A DNA stretch of 64,000 nt from SG8-41 sp963802355 (GTDB taxonomy: Bacteria > Pseudomonadota > Gammaproteobacteria > Burkholderiales > SG8-41): contig CAWDIV010000012.1 in NCBI GenBank assembly GCA_963802355.1, positions 37,890 through 101,889 of the forward strand. Direction: 5' to 3'. This document shows positions 42,317 through 50,191 of the stretch, in pieces; position 1 is the stretch's first letter, and the number at the start of each line of letters is the position of its first letter. The notes under the pieces were generated by a model. It was not told the DNA's origin, did no database searches, and was given only the letters and a program-made list of their open reading frames with translations. Position numbers and translations under genes: made by a program.

Positions 42317-43671
42317 GGCTGCGCTCCGTGCGAGCGCCGCAGGAGCGAAGTGAAAAATGTCGCGAGACGGGCCGGATCGAACTTGCCGAATTCCTCACCG
42401 ATGTACAGGTCGCCGAAACCTCGACGAATCTCCTGGACGGCGGCAGTTTTGGTTTCCTTCGGGTCAAATAAGCACAGGCCATGCGTCCCGGTACGTCGCG
42501 CGCTTTGTATCATTTCCGCAAATTCGCGCGAGCACCAGTTTTCGTCCGCGTTCCCCCAGATCAGCAGGACACCATCGGAGCACGAGAGCCTGAGCGTGTG
42601 CTGGGCTGCATCGTCGGGATGCTCGAAGTGAAACTCCTTCCGGAAGTGGAAGCTGATCAGGCCGGCGTTCTTGACTTCCGCGCGATCTCGGGAGTTGTAG
42701 ACGAGATACACGCGCGGTTTTCCGCCGGTTTCGGGAAGCGCGCGCGGATTAGGCCGCAGAAAACCCAGGACCTCTTCCTTCAGCTTGGCCGGCATTGTCC
42801 CGGCGTCCAGATACGTCTTGCTGGGGGAATCGAGCTGTTCGACATACGTGCAGAAGCCGATCTGATCGGCTGCGGCCTTCTTCTCGACTGTGGGTGAGCA
42901 CCAAACCAGCCACGGCTTGTCCTTCTGGCTGGCGGCGAGCTCGACCAGCTCTCCGGCGGTTTCGTCATAGTCCGAGCCGAGAAGAAACACCGACATCGAT
43001 GCCTCGCGCAGCTGATCGGGGAGATTCACCGTGCGATCCGGCAGGATGCGGTAGCTGTGGGCGGATAGCTCGGCGGCGAGCGCTTTGTGAACGTCCTGTA
43101 AATCGGATCCGGGATTCGACGGGTACAGGAACACGGATGTGCTGTGATTCCGCATGCGCTTCAGCAGACCGACAAGTTCGCCGACGAGACGACGAAACCC
43201 GGTCTCGAACTCGGGGCTGCCCGCAGTAAACGTTCCCGATTCGTCGCAGAACGGAATATCGGTGAGACCTGGGAAGAGCGTCCAATGCTCGTTGCCGTCA
43301 ATGGGGACAATGGGACAGCGGAGCGCAAAGAGATCGTTGGCGAACCGGTCTGCCGCGAACCGGGCGCGCTTACCGGCAATGGCCTCCGCGAACACCCTGC
43401 ACTCCTGGTCGATGCAGTATTGAGAGCGGATGTAGGTCGGCGACGGAAGCAGGAGGAACACTGCGGAAGCCTTGACGCTTTCCGGGATCTCTTTTGAGAA
43501 ATCGCGGGACCTGCGGAGCTTGTCGTCGTCGATCCAGATATTCGGTTTGACACCAAGCCGCTGGGTGAGCGCAGGTTCGAGGCGATCGACCAGCCGGCTA
43601 ATCCAGTCGCGATCGTCCCCATGCGCGTAGCTGATAAAGAGGTCGTGCTGATAGCCGGGGACGTAGGCCAT
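42313..43671 (-). CDS. Protein with three TIR-like domains
   Basis: A 452-residue protein from ATG 43671; the longer frame to 43818 adds an Arg-rich run that looks untranslated. Module 1 (residues 7-110) has the TIR box YQHDLFISYAHGDDRDW and YIRSQYCIDQECRVF with Glu90 at the place of the NADase Glu. Module 2 (about 178-305) has TSVFLYPSNPG and ASMSVFLLGSDYD. Module 3 (about 318-445) has PRVYLVYNSRDRAEVK and DENWCSREFAEM with Glu383 after WC. TIR domains cleave NAD or scaffold assemblies. The gene overlaps the nSTAND gene as ATGA. Confidence 0.82.
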   Translation of the reverse strand: MAYVPGYQHDLFISYAHGDDRDWISRLVDRLEPALTQRLGVKPNIWIDDDKLRRSRDFSKEIPESVKASAVFLLLPSPTYIRSQYCIDQECRVFAEAIAGKRARFAADRFANDLFALRCPIVPIDGNEHWTLFPGLTDIPFCDESGTFTAGSPEFETGFRRLVGELVGLLKRMRNHSTSVFLYPSNPGSDLQDVHKALAAELSAHSYRILPDRTVNLPDQLREASMSVFLLGSDYDETAGELVELAASQKDKPWLVWCSPTVEKKAAADQIGFCTYVEQLDSPSKTYLDAGTMPAKLKEEVLGFLRPNPRALPETGGKPRVYLVYNSRDRAEVKNAGLISFHFRKEFHFEHPDDAAQHTLRLSCSDGVLLIWGNADENWCSREFAEMIQSARRTGTHGLCLFDPKETKTAAVQEIRRGFGDLYIGEEFGKFDPARLATFFTSLLRRSHGAQP

Positions 43672-43705
43672 GGAGGACCCGAATACTATCTCAGTGTTTG
43701 TCGGG

Positions 43706-44332
43706 CTAGGACAACGGGACCACCGCCACCTGTTCCTTGAACGCCGCGCGAGATGCGATCGCCGCATACCAGCGGTCCAGGTTTGGCGTCGCAGGCCGCT
43801 CCGGAATGAGCTGGACATAACGGTAGATCATGATGCCGACGGGAATGTCACCGTAGGAAAACTCGTTTCCGGCGAGGTACGGCGTCTTGCCAAGCTGGGC
43901 GTCCATGATTCTGGCGGCGGCGACGGTCTTCTCCTTGGCAGCCGTGATCGCATTGGCGTCGCGCTTCTCCGCCGGCGTGCGTATCAGTCCCCAGAACACG
44001 GGTGTGATCGCGGGCCCCAGAACCGAGAGCTGCCAATCCATCCACTTCTGCGCGACGGCTCGTGTCTTGAGGTCAGCGGGCTCCAGCGTGCGGTCGGCTT
44101 GTTTGGCAGCGAGATAGCGGATGATCGAGTTCGACTCCCACAAGGTGAAGCCGTCGTCCTCTTCAAGCGTGGGTACCAGCGAGTTCGGGTTCATTGCGAG
44201 ATAGGATGTCTCCTTTGTCTTGCCGAAAGCCCCGCCGACGTCGATGCGCTCGAATGGCAGCTTCATCTCGCCGAGCGCCCAGATGACTTTCTGCACGTTC
44301 GACGAGGTATTACGCCCCCAGATTTTGAGCAT
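43706..44332 (-). CDS. Glutathione S-transferase
   Basis: A 208-residue soluble GST. The N-terminal thioredoxin-like domain reads KIWGRNTSSNVQKVIWALGE with the Ser/Asn active-site region, NPNSLVPTLEEDDGFTLWES with the cis-Pro and Glu-Ser glutathione contacts, and then an all-helical C-terminal domain (YLAGNEFSYGDIPVGIMIYR). It conjugates or reduces electrophiles with glutathione. It lies 34 bases upstream of the TIR gene on the same strand, but no operon link is certain. Confidence 0.85.
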   Translation of the reverse strand: MLKIWGRNTSSNVQKVIWALGEMKLPFERIDVGGAFGKTKETSYLAMNPNSLVPTLEEDDGFTLWESNSIIRYLAAKQADRTLEPADLKTRAVAQKWMDWQLSVLGPAITPVFWGLIRTPAEKRDANAITAAKEKTVAAARIMDAQLGKTPYLAGNEFSYGDIPVGIMIYRYVQLIPERPATPNLDRWYAAIASRAAFKEQVAVVPLS

Positions 44333-44533
44333 GATCTTGTTTCCTTCTGCGCTATTGTCGGATATTTCTCATTGTGTACGGTTTCGACCCCACCTTCGAG
44401 CGAGAGCTAAGGCCGCGCCGGGCCGCGTTCAGTTCATCCTTCCGCCTTCCTCCTTCATCCTTGTCTTTTCACTCCCCCTCAATTGTATCCGGCATCTGCA
44501 ACTCCTTGCACATACTTGGATTCGCTGTTCGCG

Positions 44534-44962
44534 CTAGAGAATCAGAATATGCTTTTTCTCAGCGCGCCTGATAGCGTCAACAGAAACCGACGTATCGAAC
44601 GTGACGAACTGACCGTCATGTCGCACGGCAAGCGCGAGCAGGTAGAGATCGGTGAGCTGGCGCGGTCCATGAATGCGGGCAGAATCGGCTACCTTCGCAT
44701 CGAGCAAGCTCACGTCGTCGGGCCAGAACTCGTGGAAGGTGCTTGCGCTGGCTTCCGTGAGACGTTCCATGACCGCCCGTACGGATACTGCGTTCGGGTA
44801 GCCCGGGTGGGACATGACGCGAATACAGCCGTTCTGCGTAATCGGACACGACGCCCAACCGCTACGTGCATGGCCAGCAAACCATTGGGTGGCACGCGCA
44901 TGCAGTGAATGATCGGCGTCCAACAAGGCGATCAGCACGTTCACGTCCAACAACGCGCGCAT
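44534..44962 (-). CDS. vapC: PIN domain ribonuclease toxin (VapC)
   Basis: A 142-residue PIN-domain protein. The acidic metal-binding residues are in MRALLDVNVLIALLDADH, in SLLDAKVADSARIHGPRQ followed by TDLYLLALAVRHDG, and in QFVTFDTSV. VapC toxins cut tRNA or rRNA and are neutralised by their VapB partner. The ATG overlaps the antitoxin stop, the usual VapBC layout. Confidence 0.85.
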   Translation of the reverse strand: MRALLDVNVLIALLDADHSLHARATQWFAGHARSGWASCPITQNGCIRVMSHPGYPNAVSVRAVMERLTEASASTFHEFWPDDVSLLDAKVADSARIHGPRQLTDLYLLALAVRHDGQFVTFDTSVSVDAIRRAEKKHILIL

Positions 44963-45204
44963 CAGTAGGCGTCGTCTTCGCGCAACCTGTCGATCAACTC
45001 GTTGGTGACGATGCCGCCGCGCTTCGGAAACGGCCGCAGGCCGTAGAGCGCCTTCGGCGCCCGTGCCGCCGGCATTTCCGGCGGTGCATTCAACGCGTGG
45101 CGGGCAAGCTCCGAAATGACCTCCCCGGTGGTTCTCTTCTCGCGGCGGGCCCGCTCCTTGGCAGCTTGCAGGACGTCATCGGCGATATCGAGAGTAGTTC
45201 GCAC
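44962..45204 (-). CDS. vapB: VapB-type antitoxin
   Basis: An 80-residue protein starting at GTG 45204. The N-terminal ribbon-helix-helix part, VRTTLDIADDVLQAAKERAR followed by TTGEVISELAR, binds DNA; the C-terminal tail with GGIVTNELIDRLREDD would wrap the toxin. A palindrome directly upstream (45211-45224) is a likely autoregulatory operator. Confidence 0.82.
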   Translation of the reverse strand: MRTTLDIADDVLQAAKERARREKRTTGEVISELARHALNAPPEMPAARAPKALYGLRPFPKRGGIVTNELIDRLREDDAY

Positions 45205-45210
45205 GCATCA

Positions 45211-45224
45211 GATGCTAACGCATC
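45211..45224. promoter_or_regulatory. Palindrome upstream of vapBC
   Basis: GATGC-TAAC-GCATC is a perfect 5-bp-arm palindrome seven bases before the vapB GTG. Ribbon-helix-helix antitoxins bind such short palindromes to repress their own operon. Binding is inferred. Confidence 0.5.
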
Positions 45225-45609
45225 AAACATCAGACGTCAATCCCAGTTTGTTCAGGGCAATCATCGAGCAGTCAATTTCGCGCCGGCTCAGGTCGAGCGG
45301 AACGTGCAGCGGTGATGCGGTCTGACCCTGCACCGGTTCATGAGCCTGAGGAAACGACGACGGATGCCAGGCAGGCAGGACACAGGCAGGAATCTTCCGC
45401 AACGATCGGCGGCGTGACAGATGGAAAGCTTAGGCACCAGCATCGCGCTCCCGGCGTGAGCGCTCCGCACGCGAATTCTGCACGGCACCGCCCGCATCGC
45501 GTCAACGCCACGTTGACGCAAGGGGATTCGAGTTTGCCGTGCTCGCTCACGGACCGGCTCCTTATGACCGCGGTTCTCGCCGGAGGCGGATCAAAGACAG
45601 CTATCTGCT
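45225..45609. other. Intergenic, no gene recognised
   Basis: About 385 bases between the vapBC promoter region and the end of icmF. Short frames occur on both strands but none resembles a known protein, and I see no repeat or RNA. Confidence 0.5.
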
Positions 45610-48600
45610 TCACATCCCGCGCCGATACTGCCCTCCAACCTCGAACAACGCGTGGGTAATCTGCCCGAGCGAGCAGCAGCGCACGGCGTCCATCAGCACG
45701 TAGAAGACATTTTCGTTCCTCACCACCGCCTGGCGCAACCGCTCGAGCATCGCCGGCGCTTCCTGCGCATGACGCTGCTGGAACTCGCGCAGACGCTTCA
45801 ATTGGGATTGTTTCTCCTCCTCAGTCGAGCGTATGAGCTCCAGTTTGTCGGTTACAGGATCGCCGTTTGCGTGACGCGGATTGCGGAACGTGTTCACCCC
45901 GACGATCGGGTACGAACCGTCGTGCTTCCTGTGCTCGTAATAAAGCGATTCCTCCTGGATCTTGCCGCGCTGGTAGCCCGTTTCCATTGCGCCGAGTACC
46001 CCGCCGCGCGCCGAGATCGCCTCGAATTCTTTGAGCACCGCTTCCTCCACGAGAGCGGTCAGTTCCTCGATGATGAAGCTGCCCTGATTCGGGTTCTCGT
46101 TCTTCGCGAGGCCCCATTCGGTGTTCACGATCATCTGGATCGCCATCGCACGTCGCACCGATTCCTCGGTCGGCGTGGTGATCGCCTCGTCGTAAGCGTT
46201 GGTGTGCAGGGAGTTGGTATTGTCGTAGGTGGAGATCAGCGCCTGCAGCGTAGTGCGGATGTCGTTGAATGCGATTTCCTGTGCGTGCAGGCTGCGGCCC
46301 GAGGTCTGGGAATGGAACTTGAGCTTCTGGCTGCGCTCGTTCGCCCCGTAACGCTCGCGCATCGCCACCGCCCAGATGCGGCGCGCCACGCGTCCGAGCA
46401 CTGCGTACTCGGGATCCATCCCGTAGCTGAAAAAGAACGACAGGTTCGGCGCGAAATCGTCCACGCGCATGCCCCGCGCGAGGTAGGCCTCGACGAAGGT
46501 GAAGCCGTTCGCGAGCGTGAACGCGAGCTGGCTGATGGGATTCGCTCCGGCCTCGGCGATGTGATACCCGGAAATCGAAACCGAATAGAAGTTCCGCACC
46601 TGGTTGCGAATGAAGTACTGCTGGATGTCCCCCATGACCTTCAACGAGAACTCGGTCGAGAAGATGCAGGTGTTCTGACCCTGGTCTTCCTTGAGGATGT
46701 CCGCCTGCACGGTGCCGCGCACGCTGGAGAGCGCAGCGGCGCGAATTCTCGCGATCTCGTCCGCGGTGGGCTCGCGGCCGCGCTCGTCGTGACAGAGCTT
46801 GCGAAACTGCTCGACCTGCTGGTCGATAGCCGTGTTGAAGAACATGGCGAGGATCGTCGGCGCCGGGCCGTTGATCGTCATCGACACCGAGGTGGCGGGA
46901 TCGCACAGGTCGAAGCCGGAATAGAGCACCTTCATGTCGTCGAGCGTCGCAATCGAGACGCCGGAATTGCCGACCTTGCCGTAGATATCCGGCCGCTCGT
47001 CCGGATCGAAGCCGTACAGCGTCACCGAATCGAACGCCGTGGAAAGCCGCTTCGCGGGCATTTGCCTGGAAAGCAGATGGAAGCGCCGGTTGGTGCGGAA
47101 GGCATCCCCTTCGCCGGCGAACATGCGGGTGGGATCCTCGTTCTCGCGCTTGAACGCGAACGCGCCCGCGGTGAACGGGAACGATCCCGGCAGATTCTCC
47201 TCGAGCTGCCAGCGCAGGATTTCGCCGGGATCCTCAAACCGGGGCAGCGCGACCTTGGGCACCTTGGTGCCCGACAGCGAGACTGAATTGAGCCGCGTGC
47301 GGATCTCCTTTCCGCGGACATTCACTACGTACTCGTCGCCGGAGTAAGCTGTGATCGTGTCGGGCCAGGAGTCGAGAAGTTCGTGCGAACGCGGATCGAG
47401 CGCGGCTTCGCGTGCGGCAATGAGTTCTTCGATCGCTGAAAAGACATCGTCATTCCGGATTGCACCGGTATCTCCTTCCCCCCAGCTTGGAGGGGGAGAG
47501 CCTGTTTTCATAGGCGAGGGGGCATCGGGTTGAGCGGCACCACTGGATCCCGGCCCGCGCCGGGATGACGGAGACTCGAGGAGCATCCTTCTCGTCTCCG
47601 TCAACTGGTGCCGCTCGCGCGCGATGCGAGCCTGTTCCCCGGCATGCTCGTGATAACCGCGCACGCACTCGGCGATCTCGGCCAGATACCGTGCACGCTG
47701 CGCTGGCACCACCAGGCTGATGCCGCTGGAGACGCTCGAAGCAGGCCTCGGCAATTTCCCCGTTCGCAGCTTCAAGCCCTTCTCCGCGAGCCTTGCGGAA
47801 ACGGCCTGGTACAGGGCGGTGACGCCGTCATCGTTGAAGCGAGAGGCGATGGTGCCGTACACCGGCATCTCCTCGGGCTTCCGCCCGAAAGCCTGGCGGT
47901 TTCTTTGCACCTGCTTGCGCACGTCTCTCAGCGCGTCCTCGGCCCCGCGGCGGTCGAACTTGTTGATCGCGACGAAGTCGGCGAAGTCGAGCATGTCTAT
48001 CTTCTCGAGCTGGCTTGCCGCGCCGAATTCCGGCGTCATTACGTACACCGCCACGTCGACGAGCGGCACGATCGCCGCGTCGCCCTGGCCGATGCCGGCC
48101 GTCTCGACGAGAATCAGGTCGTAGCCGGCGCTCTTGCATGCGGCGATCGCGTCCCTCAAGGCGGTTGAAATCTCGCGTCCTGCCTCCCGGGTCGCGAGCG
48201 AGCGCATGAAAATGTTTGACCCGTGGATCGCGTTCATGCGGATGCGGTCGCCGAGCAGCGCGCCGCCGGTCTTTCTGCGCGTTGGATCCATGGAGACGAT
48301 CGCGATGCGCAGGCCGTCACCCTGGTCGAGCCGGAAGCGGAGCACCAGCTCGTCCGCGAGCGAGCTCTTGCCCGCGCCGCCGGTTCCGGTCACTCCGAGC
48401 ACCGGCGCCTTGCTCTGCGCCGCCTCGTCGTGGATAGCCTGCCTCAGACCCGTGCTGGCCGCGCCCGATTCGAGCGCCGTGATGATCTGCGCGAGCGCTC
48501 GCTGCTCGCCGGCCTTGAGCGCATTCAGGTCCTTCGGTGCGTATTCCGCGGGATCGAAATCGCAGCGCGCGAGCATGTCGTCGATCATGCCCTGGAGACC

Positions 48601-49008
48601 CATCCTCTGGCCGTCCTCCGGCGAGTAGATGCGCGTCACCCCGTAGGCCTCAAGCTCGTCAATCTCGGAAAGCACGATCACGCCCCCGCCGCCGCCGAAC
48701 ACTCGAATGTGCTCGCCGCCGCGGATCCTGAGAGCATCGATCATGTACTTGAAGTACCCGATGTGCCCGCCCTGGTAGGACGAGACTGCGATGCCCTGCA
48801 CGTCCTCCTGCAGCGCCGCCGTCACCACCTCGTCCACCGAGCGGTTGTGGCCCAGATGGATCACTTCCACGCCGGAAGCCTGGAGGATTCTCCGCATGAT
48901 GTTGATCGCGGCGTCGTGACCGTCAAACAGGCTCGCGGCGGTAACAAACCGCAACCTTACGCGCGTCTGGGCGTCTTTCCTCAGGGCCTCAACGCTTAAA
49001 TCGGTCAT
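45610..49008 (-). CDS. icmF: Fused isobutyryl-CoA mutase IcmF
   Basis: A complete 1132-residue protein that joins three parts. First is an N-terminal B12-binding domain (RFVTAASLFDGHDAAINIMR, with DGH placing the cobalt-ligating His). Second is a MeaI-type G-protein chaperone (GVTGTGGAGKSSLADELVLR; AINKFDRRGAEDAL). Third is a mutase barrel (SVSMTINGPAPTILAMFFN; ISGYHIAEAGANPISQLAFT). IcmF interconverts isobutyryl-CoA and butyryl-CoA or related acyl-CoAs and loads its own cofactor. It is about 40 residues longer than usual because of an insert at residues 474-516 derived from a palindromic repeat. A corrinoid-binding-type gene lies divergently upstream. Confidence 0.9.
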   Translation of the reverse strand: MTDLSVEALRKDAQTRVRLRFVTAASLFDGHDAAINIMRRILQASGVEVIHLGHNRSVDEVVTAALQEDVQGIAVSSYQGGHIGYFKYMIDALRIRGGEHIRVFGGGGGVIVLSEIDELEAYGVTRIYSPEDGQRMGLQGMIDDMLARCDFDPAEYAPKDLNALKAGEQRALAQIITALESGAASTGLRQAIHDEAAQSKAPVLGVTGTGGAGKSSLADELVLRFRLDQGDGLRIAIVSMDPTRRKTGGALLGDRIRMNAIHGSNIFMRSLATREAGREISTALRDAIAACKSAGYDLILVETAGIGQGDAAIVPLVDVAVYVMTPEFGAASQLEKIDMLDFADFVAINKFDRRGAEDALRDVRKQVQRNRQAFGRKPEEMPVYGTIASRFNDDGVTALYQAVSARLAEKGLKLRTGKLPRPASSVSSGISLVVPAQRARYLAEIAECVRGYHEHAGEQARIARERHQLTETRRMLLESPSSRRGPGSSGAAQPDAPSPMKTGSPPPSWGEGDTGAIRNDDVFSAIEELIAAREAALDPRSHELLDSWPDTITAYSGDEYVVNVRGKEIRTRLNSVSLSGTKVPKVALPRFEDPGEILRWQLEENLPGSFPFTAGAFAFKRENEDPTRMFAGEGDAFRTNRRFHLLSRQMPAKRLSTAFDSVTLYGFDPDERPDIYGKVGNSGVSIATLDDMKVLYSGFDLCDPATSVSMTINGPAPTILAMFFNTAIDQQVEQFRKLCHDERGREPTADEIARIRAAALSSVRGTVQADILKEDQGQNTCIFSTEFSLKVMGDIQQYFIRNQVRNFYSVSISGYHIAEAGANPISQLAFTLANGFTFVEAYLARGMRVDDFAPNLSFFFSYGMDPEYAVLGRVARRIWAVAMRERYGANERSQKLKFHSQTSGRSLHAQEIAFNDIRTTLQALISTYDNTNSLHTNAYDEAITTPTEESVRRAMAIQMIVNTEWGLAKNENPNQGSFIIEELTALVEEAVLKEFEAISARGGVLGAMETGYQRGKIQEESLYYEHRKHDGSYPIVGVNTFRNPRHANGDPVTDKLELIRSTEEEKQSQLKRLREFQQRHAQEAPAMLERLRQAVVRNENVFYVLMDAVRCCSLGQITHALFEVGGQYRRGM
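47458..47588. repeat. Palindromic repeat element inserted in icmF
   Basis: Two hairpins typical of bacterial intergenic repeats lie inside the gene: ATCCCGGC-ccgc-GCCGGGAT at 47547-47566 and CCCC-cagcttgg-AGGGG near 47480-47500. In frame they encode a low-complexity segment (SPSSRRGPGSSGAAQPDAPS and on) between the G-domain and mutase parts, where other IcmF proteins have a short linker. The insert keeps the frame open. Confidence 0.65.
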
Positions 49009-49124
49009 CGCCTTCCCTCATGGCACGGGCAGGACCGCGGACAGCTAGGTTCCCACTGACCCCAGTTAGCTGCTGTAATACTATCATGGGGATAGCTGTA
49101 GAATCCTGAATTCCCTGCTGTTTC

Positions 49125-49949
49125 ATGGATCTCGCGAAAGAAGAAGCGCTGACCGATGCCGCCGGCATCGCGCACATGCCCGCATCCGGAAAACCCCGCA
49201 TCGTGTCGCTCGTGCCCAGTCTCACCGAGCTGCTCTGCGATCTCGGTCTCGCGGCGCAGCTCGTGGGTCGTACCGGTTTCTGCATACATCCGCGCGCAGT
49301 AGTGCGCAAGATTCCCAAGGTCGGCGGCACCAAGAGCGTCAACCTCGCGCGCTTGCAAGCGCTCGCGCCCACGCACGTCGTTGTCAACGTGGACGAAAAC
49401 GAGAAACCGACGGTGGAGGAGATCGCGCGTTTCGTGCCACATGTGATTGTGACCCACCCGCTGGCCCCGAGCGACAACTCCGGCCTCTATCGCCTGCTGG
49501 GCGGCGTCTTTCGCCGCGATGCCGAAGCAGCAGCGCTGACGCGCCGTTTCGAGCAGGTGAGGCACGAAGCTACGCTCGAGGCGGCTGCCTTTCCGCGTGA
49601 GAACGTGCTGTATCTCATCTGGAAGAAACCGTGGATGACGGTCGCGCGCAATACCTACATTTCCGCCACCCTCGCCGTAGTGGGCTGGGATACCGTTCCG
49701 GAAACGTCGGGCGAACGCTATCCACGGCTGGCTCTCGACGCTACGCTCGCCCGCGATGTCCGGCGCGTGCTGCTTCCGAGCGAACCGTATCGCTTTCGCG
49801 AGCGCGATGTCGCGGAAATCGAAAAAGCGGCGCCTCCGCACGTCGACGTTTCGCTGATCGATGGCGAGATGACCTCATGGTATGGCAGCCGCGCGATCGC
49901 GGGGTTGCGCTATCTCACCGACTTCCGGCGGCGCTTGATAGCGGGCTGA
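49125..49949 (+). CDS. Corrinoid-binding-type (BtuF-like) periplasmic-binding-fold protein
   Basis: A 274-residue protein with the helical-backbone metal receptor fold: PRIVSLVPSLTELLCDLGLA, GRTGFCIHPRAVVRKIPKVG, GTKSVNLARLQALAPTHVVV and a C-terminal DGEMTSWYGSRAIAGLRYL. This is the BtuF/FepB class; the first motif is most like proteins annotated as cobalamin-binding. No signal peptide is visible, so its location is uncertain. It is divergent from the B12-dependent icmF, which supports a corrinoid link. Confidence 0.75.
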   Translation: MDLAKEEALTDAAGIAHMPASGKPRIVSLVPSLTELLCDLGLAAQLVGRTGFCIHPRAVVRKIPKVGGTKSVNLARLQALAPTHVVVNVDENEKPTVEEIARFVPHVIVTHPLAPSDNSGLYRLLGGVFRRDAEAAALTRRFEQVRHEATLEAAAFPRENVLYLIWKKPWMTVARNTYISATLAVVGWDTVPETSGERYPRLALDATLARDVRRVLLPSEPYRFRERDVAEIEKAAPPHVDVSLIDGEMTSWYGSRAIAGLRYLTDFRRRLIAG

Positions 49950-50191
49950 GCGAAAATATTCAGTTCGGGACTCGGGAATCGTGATTCGAATAGATATTCC
50001 ACACGATGCCGAGGATCCGGGGGAATCTCTGCAAACATGACCAAGGTGGCGGCGCGGCACTCAAAGCATTGGAAATATAAATCCATGCTTCCTCAGGAGA
50101 GGTTGGATAGAAGGCGGTTCAATTTCCTGAGCGTCCGCTCCTGGGCCGATAGGCGACGAGGCAGAAAGCGACCAAAGCGGACATTCAGCGG
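49950..50191. other. Intergenic, no gene recognised
   Basis: About 240 bases between the convergent BtuF-like and Rieske reductase genes. No terminator-like hairpin with a T-run is obvious. Confidence 0.4.

Noticed and set aside
43672..43818. Upstream extension of the TIR gene
   Set aside because: The extra 49 residues are Arg/Ser-rich and unlike TIR proteins, whose box begins a few residues after the ATG at 43671.
45652..47286. Long 544-codon open frame on the plus strand
   Set aside because: It lies wholly antisense to icmF, which has clear domains; high-GC genes often leave long open frames on the other strand.
49009..49124. Cobalamin riboswitch between icmF and the BtuF-like gene
   Set aside because: The 116-base gap is too short and lacks a recognisable B12-box.
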